DNA of 64,000 bases from Lonicera japonica (taxonomy: Eukaryota; Streptophyta; Magnoliopsida; Dipsacales; Caprifoliaceae), in NCBI GenBank assembly GCA_021464415.1, contig CM038464.1:1116001-1180000 (forward strand), read 5' to 3'. Of this stretch, positions 46,132 to 57,451 are shown in pieces. A program made the position numbers and the translations under genes. Below the pieces are notes generated by a model. It made no database searches and was not told the origin of the DNA. It saw nothing but the letters and a program-made list of their open reading frames with translations. The stretch's first letter is position 1. Each line of letters starts with the position of its first letter.

Positions 46132-46307
46132 TATAGAAATAGAGAGAAATATATCTTTTTATTCCATTATCATAAAGAATGAATACCAGGCACATTATAT
46201 AGGCAATAACATCCTAACTTACCTAAAATACCTATTAAGGTAGGATTCTATCAAAAATAAAATAACACAAATAAATAACTAAACTAAATAGTATTGAATT
46301 ATCAATA
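46132..46307 (-). repeat. Copia 5' LTR
   Basis: This 176-bp LTR is upstream relative to element transcription and directly followed by the primer-binding site at 46131-46121. The unusually short LTR is typical of some Copia lineages. Confidence 0.93.
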
Positions 46308-46856
46308 ACAAGTAAACTCCTTAGTTGAGTTTAACACCCATTCAACAGTGTCCATCTGGCTGCTATATGGCCTATATCCAGGCAAATAGCTACCATTGGT
46401 AATCAAATCCCTAGAAATAGGGGGAGTCATGGCCCGCTCATTATTTCTAATGAAATCAGCCACCTTAGCATAAACAGAACTGCGAGAATCATACAGCAAT
46501 CTATCATCAAACTGCAGAATTAGAGGCCCACATGGATGCCAATTATCTAACCACCATCTTGTATCTCATAAAACTTCACACACAAGCCCTAAGCTTCATC
46601 AATTTCCTCTAAGTGACTAAGTTCAAGAGATAAACATGTGTGTGACACCTCTTGACCTACGAAGAGTCCTTTTTCCTTGCTAAATCCCAAAGGTGTCTAA
46701 CTGTACAGGCCTTATTCCCACACAAATGTTCTTTATACCCAACCCCCCCTTTTTCTTAGGAGCACACACCTCATCCCAAGCAACCTTAGCCCCAGATTTC
46801 TTTAAGCTAAAAACCTGTCCACACAAATCTCCTCAAAACAACATCAATATCTTCAT

Positions 46857-48066
46857 TCACCTTCTTTGGCAAAATGAAAATAGAACACCAATAAGCTTGA
46901 ATATTGTGCAGAACTGAAATGACCAGCTGAACTCTACTAGCGTAACTGAGGGATCTGGCAGTCCAGTTTTGGATTCTCTGTAATATTTACTCTTGATCCC
47001 CTCACAATCTCCGGCCTTCAATTTAGTTGAAATCAAAGGTACCCCAAGGTACCTAACCGGCAGATCCATAACCTCCATACCTATACTAGTGCTTAATTCA
47101 ATCCTCATATCACCAGAGACACCAATAATTAACATATGACTCTTCATTAGATTAGGCCGAAGTCCAGATTGATAACCAAACTCTTGAAGCACATTCTTAA
47201 ACACAGTTAAGGAATCCGTAGTAGCACCAAACAACAGAAAAATATCATCAGCAAAAATTAAATGAGTAAGATTCAACTGCTGGTATCTATGATGAAAAAT
47301 GAACATATCATTTTCAGTAAAATCCTCCACTAAATTAGAGAAGGCCTCCATCACAAGGATAAACAAATAAGGCGAGATAGGGTCACCTTGTCTGAGACCC
47401 TTTCCTCCTCTAAAATACCCATCAATGCCCCCATTTAAGGCAATAGAATAATGAGGAGTGGTGACACAAACAATCACCCAGTCCACCATTTGCTGAGGAA
47501 AATCCATAGCCTGCAGAACCCTCTCTCTATACCTCCACTCCACTGAATCATATGCATTTTGGAGGTCCACTCTTAAGGGCACACCTAGGAACACTATCAT
47601 TCCTATGATATCTCCTCACTAATTCTTGCATCAAGAGAATGTTATTAACTATATGCCTTCCAGCCACAGAAGCTGATTGCTGCCCTCCCACAAGATGATT
47701 AAGGAAAGGTTTAAACCTTTGAACAATAATTTTTGAAATACATTTGTAAACAACATTGCAACAAGAAATAGGCCTAAAGTCCCTCATAGTACTAGGGACA
47801 CTAAATTTAGGGATTATTGATATAGTACTAGAATTCCACGCCTTTTTTATAAAGAAAGATTTCACTGCTTCAGTCACCTCCTGCCCCAGCATCTCCCAGT
47901 TGCACTTGAAAAAAGCAGCATTATAGCCATCAGGACCAGGAGCTTTATTCAAATTAATAGAGAATATGGCTGCTCTAACTTCATCATCTGTAACAGGCCT
48001 AACCATAGTCTCCTCCTGTTCTCTGCGGCTTTGTCCTAATGTGAATGTCCGTACCATTAACACCAT
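46857..48066 (-). pseudogene. LINE reverse transcriptase, frameshifted
   Basis: Two overlapping minus frames (48066-47548 and 47600-46857) cover the reverse transcriptase from the fingers (KAPGPDGYNAAFF, GRHIVNNILLMQEL) through the palm (GLRQGDPISPYLF, FADDIFLL) to KYLGVP-like VRYLGVPL. A single frame change around 47550-47600 splits the protein just before VDLQNAYDSVEW. No endonuclease domain is present upstream. Confidence 0.88.
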
Positions 48067-48140
48067 TACTTGTCCCAGAAATAGACTAAAGTACTTGGTA
48101 GCTTCATCATGAACTTCCTTCTCCCCTTCGAGCCTTTAGT

Positions 48141-50660
48141 TTTGACTTTTAATTCACCTATTGAAAACCCAATCAGTGATTGGAATTTTGCATGCTTTAG
48201 CAACTTCACACGTATTAATTTAGTGCACAAAATAAAAATCTAATCAAAGTATTACCATTTGTAGGGCTGTCACACTACGGGAGTTAAGTGGAGAAACAGT
48301 TTTTCTTTCTTTCTTTCTTTCTTTAATTTTGAAAGGATAGTGATTGTCTTTCTTTTTTCTTTTTTATTTGAAAGTTCAGGAGAAGATACAAAAGTTTCTT
48401 TCTATCATTATTGCAAGCTGAGTAGAATACGAGAGAGGACGATATTTCAAAAATCTCTTTATATTTTAGTGTTAAAATGGTCAACAACGAAATTACATTT
48501 AACTTCAACTTTCCCTTCTCTCTCTATCTGATTTGGTAAGATATAGTTTTGGATAGAAAGTTTTTGCTAAGCTGACTCCTCTTTCTCCCATTAAACTTCC
48601 AAAAGAAAGATAAGTTACACTCTCTCCCATTCTCTACTTTCCTCCCTATTTTCCATATCATCAATCTTTTTCTCTTTTTTGCCGCAATCTTTTCTGGCAA
48701 TAAGGTGGAGATTACCATTAACTTTATTAAATTGGATCAATATAGGTAACGCATGCAATCCTGGATCAATTTTCAGAGAAAAATATGGTGGTTAACAACA
48801 GCTTGGGTCGGATCAAAAATATGTGACCTATTATTGGACTTTGAGTGTTGGAAAGATGCCCATTTTGCAGTACTGATACTGTTGGTTGGTCTATACCTGT
48901 TCTGGTATTTGTACGGCATATATAGGATGTCTTCAAGTTGAATGAGTTTTATGGGAATGAAATATATACATCATTTGTAATTTTAAAATAGGTAGCTGAC
49001 AATAAAATAGACAGTGGCTTACCATCTTACAAATTATTGGAACCCTTTTGAACCATAGGTCTGATTGATTTATTTATTTATTTATTGATGATGCTACTAC
49101 ATCTTTACTAGTGTAGGCAAAGGCAAAGGCAATGGCAAAGTTGTGGTCTAAGTAATACACTTCAAATGAGTATACAGAGATAGGGTGGTGAGGGTAGACT
49201 GAGTGTGGTAACGGAGTCCGTTGTTGTTTTTGTATCTTTAGGAACACCTTATTTATATATGGATGGGTGTTACTAAAAACACCTTAAAAAAAAAAAAAAA
49301 ACCCCCACTAATTTGAACTGCCACCTTTGATTTTTGTTTTTATAAAATCATCCCTAGTCATTAGAGCAACCATGGAAGGATTAGAGTTGTTACCACTACA
49401 CAAATCAAACATTTTTCACTCAATACCTTCAAGTCCAAAATCCACCCCATCTTTTTTCAAAATATTATCTTCCTTTTGCAATGTCTGTCTATTATCTCGT
49501 TTCTATTCATTCAACCCTTTTTTTTCCTTTCCGTTGGGACTTGTTTTCATGTGAAACAATCCTGGTAAACTCAATGACAAAAAGGAAGTGAAAAATCTCT
49601 GTCTATCGTACTTTCAATAAAGCTGTGCTCTCAGCATGTTAATAAAAAGAACGAAAAAGAAAAAGACTAGATAAAGCAGAAATAGAAAAATTGAAATCTA
49701 AACAGGGGTTTTAGTGTACCTACAGTGCCTCTCTACAAGGGCGGCGCATATGGAATGGAATGGAAAAAATGAAGTCGTCTTTGAAGAGGTCAAATTCACG
49801 CTTATAAAAGTGGCAAAGTTAGCATCACTGAATGCAACTGATGCACAGATTTTTTTAAGGTCGTGATCTTTTCATAAAATTTTAAAATTATGTGATTTGA
49901 AAATCTCATGCTTTTTAATTTAGGTGTTCTTTTTATAAAAAAAAAAAAGAAATTTTCAGAATACAATAATATAAGTAATAATTTAAGTTGAGTTTAAGTG
50001 AGGTTTTTATCCATTTAAGGATTTTAGTTGGAGAGAAAAGTCTTACCGGCCAATAACAAAGAAGATATAGGATTAAACATAGATTGATTAAAATTCAAAC
50101 TTTATAATTCAATATGAGATTCTAAACTCCTAACATTTTGAGCGGATTTTGAATTATAATAATTTATAGGATTTCAAAATTTCACAAAAGTTTAAAATAT
50201 CGAATACTTATCATAAAAGAGCATTCTTAAATTAATAAATCACCTGATTCTATCTTAAAATTAGGCAAAAAGAACATACCCAAAACAATTTTAATAACTT
50301 CAACTTGGACCCTATTAACGGGCGATGGAACAAACCTCCACCGGGCTACTGCATATTAAACATTAATGGAAGATTTCTAATAATGTTGCTGCCTTGCTGG
50401 TGGTTTGGCTAAAAATGTGCCATGAATTAGCTCAGAATACTTCTGAGTGGGTTGATCTAATTTCTCGATCTCTTTTGGAGGCCCTTTCGTTTGATACATA
50501 TATATATATATATATATATATATGAACTAGGCCATATTTGGCCCATTTTTGTAAAAACAAAAAAAAAATCCTACAGTGCCAAGTGACAGCTATGAACAAA
50601 TTGCCCAAAAAGTTTTCTGCTGAAAAAGGTCGTCTTAGCCTAATAAGGGACCACGATACA
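48141..50660. other. Intergenic region after the LINE
   Basis: A (CTTT)n run lies at 48301-48323, an A15 run near 49288-49303 and a (TA)n run at 50499-50522. An open frame at 48753-48941 encodes a Trp-rich hydrophobic segment (LILLVGLYLFWYLYG) that I do not recognise; it may be the displaced 3' flank of the GET3-like gene. No other gene was seen. Confidence 0.5.
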
Positions 50661-50667
50661 TTATATC

Positions 50668-51735
50668 CAATGTTTTAAATAGCGATAGCATGGGCAATAA
50701 TGTTTTGGTTCCAGCAATGCGTAGTGTAAATAGTGTAGTATGTAGCGTAAGCTATTTGGGACTTGAATAGCGTAATAATTTTAAAAATAAAAAATAATAT
50801 TATACTAAAGAACATTAGCAAAAATTCAATAAAAAATTTCAAATAACAATAACACAAAAATTAAAAAATATTCTTCATATAAATATAATTATTTTCATTA
50901 ATTTCCCAAATGTTTACCCCCAAAATAGGAGAGAATAATTTATAGTTCTTAAAAAAATTATATATATTATAAGAAAGCACTGTGGAAACATAAAAATAGT
51001 TTTCTTGTGCCATCTTACTGTCAATTTTTTTAGTTTAAAGAATAAAGTGCTAAATAAAAATAATTTAAGAAAATGTTGTAATTTATTAAAATTAAGAATT
51101 CTCTCACTTAATAGTGTTGTGTCCAAACCCCAACTTAATGAGTTAAAGAAATAATAAATAAGCAAAAGTTTTTTTTTTTTTTTTAAAAAAAGTTTTCATC
51201 AATTTAATAGATCCATTAATAGTTTTGTAGATATATAACATAACTAAAGTTAATTAAGTCATTTTACTACTTAAAGTTAAAACCCTACTTCTCTTTCTCA
51301 GACCCACACAACCACACTATACCACGCTGCCTCTCACTTACTTTGTCTCCCATCGATGCCACAAAAAAGAATAGCCATGAAGTCTTCTTCTTTTCACAAA
51401 AAGGGGAGAGTACAAAATCGATGCCACAAAAAGAAGAGATGAAATCGCTGCTCTCTCTATCTTTAGTCTCCGTTCTCTCTGTCTCTCTAGGTTGCAGTTA
51501 TCTGTAAGTTGTCCGTAGATTTGGTCGTCTTCTTTATCAGTCGCTTGCTAACTATTAGACCTAGTTTTTCACTTTATTGAATAGCATGTGTTTATAGTGA
51601 ATAGCTTACGCTATAGCGTGCCACGTTACCAAAAATCTCACGATATTTGTTCTCTACGCTATTTAATGCACGCCACGTAACATTTTGAGCAAAATTTACG
51701 CTATAGCGCGCCATAACACGCTATTTAAAACACTG
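50668..51735. mobile_element. hAT-like non-autonomous element (1.07 kb)
   Basis: The left end CAATGTTTTAAATAGCG and the right end (reverse: CAGTGTTTTAAATAGCG) form a near-perfect 17-bp inverted repeat of a kind widespread in plant hAT elements. Subterminal copies of TAGCGTA / TACGCTA occur repeatedly near both ends (left 50724-50780; right 51601-51735). No clear 8-bp duplication could be read, and no transposase is present. Confidence 0.72.
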
Positions 51736-53205
51736 ATCAACCATATTTGATGCTTGAATCCAAATTTAGTAGTAGTCTTTGCTATAATATACATGTATAT
51801 ATCTATTTTTTTATTATAAATGGATATGACTTTTTTGATATTTTCTTATGACATTTTTTGGATACATTTTGCTTTCCTTTCATTATATTGCTTACATAAG
51901 ACGGGGGCACTATGATTTTGGTTACACATGATTTTTTTGGGTCCTTATGGGGCTCATTGTTTTCATGTTTGGAATTTTAGTGCCTTTACGAAGTTAAAAG
52001 GTTATAATTTTAACCCACTTATTGAGAAAAACACATGATATTTTTTTTGGTACTTATTTTTTAATACATTATTACGTATTATTTGAATTGTTTTAAAATT
52101 ATAAGAATAACACATAAAAATTGTTAAAAAAAATAAAATACACATAATCAATATATAAATTTTCACAATTAAAAATTAGTCTCATGTTTAATGGTACAAT
52201 AATTCACGTACTTACTTCTGTTCTGGCAATGGCACTTCATCAAGACCATTATGTGCTACTCTTCTCTCTCTCTTTCTCTCTCTACCCCTGATAGTGCCAA
52301 CTGTAAACTAGCTCGCTCATTATGATAAAAATGGGTCTACTCATCGCTAAAGACAGCAAAATGTTTTAACCCTATAGGTTTTTAACCCGCCCTAATCCAA
52401 ATGAGGAGGGTTTGAGCTTGCTAAATTAAAACTAACTCCGAATAGGGTCGAGTTCAGGTTTAAGTAAAAATCGGCATTTGACCCACTCCGAATATGTTTT
52501 TTTTCACCTTAATACTCATATAATATTCTATAATTACACCAAATCGGTTGGAGTAATTTGAAAGCGGGTTGGGATTGGATTTGACCAAACTCAACCCGTT
52601 GTGATAGTCCCCCTTATCCTTCTCCTCCTTCTACCTCTTACCTCTTTGCACAATTTTACGGCCTCGCTCAAATCTCCCTCAGACCTTGTTCATATCCGGT
52701 CTCTCTAAACCCTCCTCGAATTAAACCCCCTTGTTCTTTGAAGTTGCTTCAATCTTGCAGGAAAAAGTTTCTCGCATCATGGTTCCTAATGAAAATAAGT
52801 GGTTTTTGGAATTTGCACGACTGCCAACATTTGGAAAAAGGTACAAAATACGATATTAACTGTAGTAGGATAATGAATATTTTGCATCATACGCTACCAT
52901 GGATATTATTATTATTATTATTATTTTATATTGTTAATAGATAAGTGCATTATAATGACTATGTAAATGTGTTTACATAAGCATTATATTTAGTTTATAT
53001 GGCTAAACACACTAAATTAAACCTCGAATTACAATTTGTTAATTCATAGCAAAATAGTGTACTAACATACTTTTGCAAGTTACTCTTAATATTAAAAAGA
53101 TACAAAGGGAAATAGGGATGATCATATTGATAAAAAGGGATTTTGGGACAAGAAGCAAAGTATTCAAGGAAGCAAATCAAGGTAGCCAATTTTGTGAAAT
53201 AGTGG
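51736..53205. other. AT-rich intergenic region
   Basis: No gene was seen. A stretch near 52370-52610 is rich in ACCCGCC / GGGTTG words, reminiscent of GGGTTTGGG-type MITE debris, without definable ends. A (ATT)n run lies at 52906-52925. Confidence 0.45.
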
Positions 53206-53791
53206 GATCATAAGATCGATTTTACTAGCCTTCAATTCTCCATTGCCAAAGTACTACAAACGCTTCAGGAAGATTCAAGCCATGAGTAAGATCGATTATA
53301 CTTCTCCCCATTTGTAAACTGTGTTGTACCTGCCCTGTTCCAGTTCAAAAAATTCCCTGATTAAGATCGATCCTACTCCCTCACCCTATCAGCAACATTG
53401 GTTCCAGATGCACTCCAGTACATGAAATTCCCTTAGTAAGATCGATCATACTAAGGCGGTTCTGCAACTTTGAAGATATTTTTAGTTACTTGTGCAAGTT
53501 GCCATCTTGGACCCACTTGCTAAAAGATATTTTGTGTAATTTGTCCACTTGCCTTCCACCCTCCTTTATACTTCTATAAATAGAGATCAAGAGGAAAGCA
53601 TTTACTAGTTCTGATTTTTAGCCTTAAACCTTTAGATTTGAGAGATTAATTTTCTTATAATTGAGAGAGAATTAAGAGAGAGAAAAAGAGATAAACTTTC
53701 TTATTTTTCTTGTATTATCTTATACTTGTAATAGACTCATTTTCATATCTATTAATACAAGTGTTCTTTTGATTCTACTTCTTCTTTAACA
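53206..53791 (+). promoter_or_regulatory. LTR-like or promoter-like block with four repeated TAAGATCGAT boxes and a TATA box
   Basis: The box TAAGATCGATNNTACT occurs at about 53212, 53288, 53363 and 53432 (spacings near 76, 75 and 69 bp). About 130 bp after the last lies a strong TATA box, CTATAAATAGAG (53574-53585). This is followed by a GA-rich leader and, some 150 bp on, a T-rich poly(A)-type region with CTATTAATACAAG. This order (repeated upstream element, TATA, leader, polyadenylation region) is that of a retroelement LTR. No coding sequence, primer site or second copy was found nearby, so it may be a solo or truncated LTR. Confidence 0.5.
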
Positions 53792-54800
53792 TGTTTTCAT
53801 CATCTATGGATGGGTAAATCACCTAGCTTAGGCTAGGGGGTGAATTTGTTGTAAGGATAAACATGGCTTAAATTCCAATTATTGTAAGGTTCATGCCTAG
53901 TGTTGTCAAATAAATATGCTTGTCTAATATTAAACATATTTTATAATCTTTGATGATTTAAAACACCATAAAGATTATGAAATCTCCATTTAAAGTTCAT
54001 TTGCTTCCTTATGCTAAGTATATGAAATTCTTTGGTAACTTATGGACAAGTTTAATATATCAATGATACATAGACTCTTCATGCCATGTATGAGGAGTAC
54101 TATATGGATCATTAGCATATAAACAGAGTATCTCAAGTGAGCATATATTATTCAACAACCACCATTGTAAATGGATGGCTATGCTATTCATATAAAATTG
54201 GAGATGTTTATTTCAAATATGGTCACATCTTGTGGTTAAGTGTAAAGTAAGGTTTTATTTTTTCTTATCACCTACAACACTTAAATATACTTTGTGCTTA
54301 TATTTGAGAACTTTCTAATTGCTTATTTATTCTTTTAAATGTGATATTTGTCTTTCCTCATTTGGTGGCCTAGTGGAGTTGGATTGGTTGTATTTCCTCG
54401 AAATCTTTTATCGCCATCATATAGGCCTATTCTTGATAAGCAAATAAAAATCACACTAAAGTGAATAAATGAGCCGAATTGGAGTCATAAGACATGGTTA
54501 TTATAAAGCAACAAATGATCCTCTAAAGCCTTTGCTTTTTTTAAATACAAGAACAATCTCATAATTCTAAAGTTTGTTTTAAACTTTTACAAAACAATTC
54601 ACAATACAACTTTTAATCAATCAATCTTTATTATATAAGCTTGTGACATACAAAGCTTTCGCCCCCTCCCTGTTGTTCGACACTTGGACTTCCATAAGTT
54701 TATATTACAACTTGACCGCCTACACTTGCTTGTACACGATTGCACTAGTCCATACACGTTATTAATATATATAAATATCTTATATTCAGCATGCAGTTGG
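53792..54800. other. Unassigned intergenic sequence
   Basis: No open frame of interest, no RNA gene and no terminal repeat pair were found in this 1-kb stretch. Confidence 0.45.
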
Positions 54801-54807
54801 TTTTCTG

Positions 54808-54935
54808 GCATGTTAATGTTGACGTCCGGGGAGAGGTCTAACATGGTTAACGTCTGGAGCGAGGTTCGGCATTATTATTGTTTGGGGCAAGATCCAGAAC
54901 GTTGACGTTCGGGGTTGAGGTCCAACAAGGTTATC
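54808..54935. repeat. Short tandem repeat, about four units of 28-36 bp
   Basis: Units of the form NGTTNACGTCYGGGGNGAGGTCYAAC succeed one another: GTTGACGTCCGGGGAGAGGT, GTTAACGTCTGGAGCGAGGT, a diverged ATTGTTTGGGGCAAGAT, then GTTGACGTTCGGGGTTGAGGT. The array is followed by a GC-richer stretch with repeated GTGAGAGCGA words to about 55040. Confidence 0.7.
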
Positions 54936-54939
54936 CGCG

Positions 54940-55491
54940 GCGACATAAATACTAGGGCGAGCGTGTGAAAGCGCTAGGTGACTGCGTGTGAGTGTAGAGA
55001 CAAGCACGTGAGAGCGACAGACGAAAGCGTGAGAGCGAATCTGGTTGAGGCCACACGTGGAATTGTGTGGTAGTGGATCGAGTTTGATAGGTGCTTGAGA
55101 AATTTTGGTTTTGGTGTTTGATTATGATGGCTCACGGTTAGTTTGGTTGATATGGTGTTTAATTAGTGATGGTTTGAGAGGAAAAAACCCACGGCTAAGG
55201 TTGTGGAGACGAGTAGCAATTTTTTTTATCGATGAAATTGATGGGTCATTTGATTTTGGGTACACTTGGATGTTGTTAGATTTGTGGTGATTTGGTTGTA
55301 TAGTGGGGAACAAGAGCCAACAATGGTGGCTGGGGAGGCGAAAAAATGATAGTTTTGGAAAACCGGTGTTGATGGTGATGGTTCGGTGGCGGTGGAGATT
55401 TGACGGCTACGATGGTTTTGTGACGTGGTGAGTCTGAGAATGTGGTTGTATATGCTATTTATTGTCTTATTAGCAAGATGATAACTTTATC
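54940..55491. other. GC-richer spacer before the next transposon
   Basis: Higher G content than the surroundings, with scattered GAGAGCG and GGTGGCGG words and short open frames on both strands (for example 55105-55290). None carries a recognisable domain. Confidence 0.4.
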
Positions 55492-55662
55492 AGAGATTTT
55501 GAATAAATAATTAAATTGCTCACTAAAATTTATCCCGAATTTTAATTTGTCCACTCATTTTTTTTTAATTTAGTTCTTAAACCTCCTTCCATCTATTTTT
55601 AACCGTTAGTGTCAAAAAAATACAAATGTGCAAAGCACATGAGCTTTAATGATGGGCAAAAC

Positions 55663-56320
55663 TAGGGGTGTTTTCGGTTTTGGTTGGGGTAAAAATTGAA
55701 GTACCCCAAACTTTATAATTCAGTTTCAATTCGGTTTTGGTTTTTGTACATTTGGAACCCAAACCTTCTCCAAATTATTCAATTTCGGTCCATTTCTGTC
55801 TTATTTGATTTTTTTGTATTGTTAAAATTTTAGTTAAAAATTACACTAAAAATAAAAAAATAGCACTAAAAGGGATTACAAAACTTTGTGTTCTCTATTG
55901 TATACTAATCCTCCTAATTTGGAAGCTAATTAATTGATTTTAGTTTGGATGAGACTTGTATGATAACAATATAGATTCACTCAAAAGGCACTACAAAAGA
56001 AAGATATAATGTTATGTATATTTATTTTAATAATTACCTTAAGTAATTATCTATAAATGTAAATAATTCATATGCTTAGGTCATTCATAACATAAATGTT
56101 GTAAGAAAACGTTTTTTTCCCAACATGTTGTAAGACAACTTAAGTAATTACCTTAAGTTAGCAAATTTTTTTTAAAAGATTCGGTTTTTCAGTCCAATTT
56201 GGGTTCCCCAAACCCTATTGATCTGAATTAATCGATTTCGATTTTTTCTCGGTTCGAAAAAAATTCAGATCATAATTGATCGGTTCGGTTCGTTCGTTTG
56301 GTTTTCTGATAACACCCCTA
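55663..56320. mobile_element. hAT-type MITE, copy A of the TAGGGGTGTT family (658 bp)
   Basis: The element starts TAGGGGTGTT and ends AACACCCCTA and is flanked by an exact 8-bp duplication GGCAAAAC (55655-55662 and 56321-56328), the hAT signature. Subterminal GGTTCGGTT-type words are frequent. It has no coding sequence. It lies inside the left arm of the Mutator-like element and so is younger than it. Confidence 0.92.
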
Positions 56321-56862
56321 GGCAAAACAAGAATTTAACTATGGATAACAATTGAATCAATGCTCAATTAATCTTTATCCCCTCCATCTCACACACACAC
56401 ATCTGAGAATAGTTTTGGTGGGTAGTGATTATAATCTCTAATGTGACCCACTATCTTTAAATGTAGTTTTACATATATACCCCACACCCACAGTGGCCTA
56501 TGAAGTATAGACTCGACATGTAATTTTTTTAAAATGTAAGACGCAACACGTGGGGGACACGTTCTTAATTAATTAATTATACATATGCAACAAACATTAT
56601 AAATATTGAAGAATTCAATAAAATGAAACTAGATTGCATTAATAACTTAAACACTTAAAACATGATTACTAAAATGTTTAATAATTAAAGTATCAAAAAG
56701 CATACATAGACTAACTTGTTGAATATAATGATATAAAACAAAATGGGAATATAAAAAATGGCTTAGTTGCCTCATCATCAGTTGATATTGCATTGAAGAA
56801 ACACTTGGAGTAGTATCCATCTAAATAAATTATCAAGTATTAGATACTATAATTAAATCCAA

Positions 56863-57451
56863 GTGTCAGGGAATGTCGGAGTGTCTAACAAGTGGCTTCC
56901 AAGAGAGTGTTCGTACTTCATAGATAATGGCACACCATTTCCATCCTTGCAGTTGCAAACATATGCCCACCGTGATCCACCGTCTTTAAATCTATTTTTA
57001 TAAATACATATAAACCCCAGTTTCATCTATCTTCAATTGCACTTCGGTGCCGAAAAATTTGGGGTTTCGAGTAGCATAATCCAAACTCTATTCAAAGACT
57101 ACCTAACAATGGTTTTCACAAGCAAATTCCTAAATTTGTAAACCTAATTTCTCAATTGAAAAACACTCATTTACTACCAAATCACTCCATATGCTATGAT
57201 GGAAATGGAGTTTCACTAACCAACTCAACATAGAGGTAGACCACTGTTAATACTGTAACACCGCCACACATCAGATTAATGACAACACCACTATACATCA
57301 AATCAATGACACCAACACCACCACCACCACCACCACCACCACCACCACTTATTTTATGCAATAAGTGGTACACGAAGAACCCAATTGGGATTGTAACCAG
57401 CAAGAACAAAACAATGGAGGGTATTATCGAATTAGTACTCATAAACACCAT
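56863..57451 (-). pseudogene. Unrecognised membrane-protein-like ORFs inside the Mutator-like element
   Basis: Minus frame 57451-57194 encodes 85 aa: a hydrophobic helix (SIVLFLLVTIPIGFFVYHLL), ten glycines from a (CAC)n tract, then two more hydrophobic stretches. About 200 bp further on, minus frame 56990 to about 56863 reads RWAYVCNCKDGNG..., GSHLLDTPTFPDTWI and stops, with coding-like amino-acid use. I do not recognise either. They could be two exons of a captured host gene (a Pack-MULE cargo) or chance frames. A splice joining them in phase was not established. Confidence 0.35.
57311..57349. repeat. (CAC)n / (ACC)n microsatellite
   Basis: About 12 CAC-type triplets in a row, encoding the glycine run of the minus-strand frame at 57194-57451. 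Confidence 0.9.

Larger units (their letters stand above)
39729..46307 (-). mobile_element. Complete Ty1/Copia retrotransposon (6.58 kb) with TA...TA LTR ends
   Basis: Two 176-bp LTRs (39729-39904 and 46132-46307) differ at 3 sites, all transitions. A 5-bp target duplication ACAAG lies at 39724-39728 and 46308-46312. The primer-binding site TGGTATCAGAG (46131-46121, matching initiator tRNA-Met) and a purine-rich tract CAACTTGAGGAG (39916-39905) abut the LTRs. Order on the minus strand is gag, protease, integrase, reverse transcriptase, RNase H, which defines Copia. LTRs begin TATTGATAATTC and end CTATTTCT(A/G)TA, so the ends are TA...TA instead of TG...CA. The coding region carries at least two nonsense changes and a 1.2-kb transposon, so the copy is not autonomous. 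Confidence 0.95.
39091..48140 (-). mobile_element. 5'-truncated L1-type LINE, interrupted by a Copia element
   Basis: The poly(A) tail reads as a T-run at 39091-39114. The 3' part (39115-39728) holds a C-terminal cysteine/histidine region of the zf-RVT type (WQERNLKIF downstream of it). The 5' part (46313 to about 48140) holds reverse transcriptase with LNKAPGPDGYNAAFF, GLRQGDPISPYLF and FADDIFLLFG. The two parts are separated by the Copia insertion at 39729-46307, and the frame of VLNSTKEFT runs into KSVWQALRS when the insertion and one ACAAG copy are ignored. The endonuclease domain is missing and a frameshift lies near 47575. No LINE target duplication could be identified. Confidence 0.88.

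Noticed and set aside
48753..48941. 62-codon Trp-rich hydrophobic frame
   Set aside because: Suggestive of a membrane protein but short, unrecognised and without supporting exons. It may be displaced 3' flank of the GET3-like gene.
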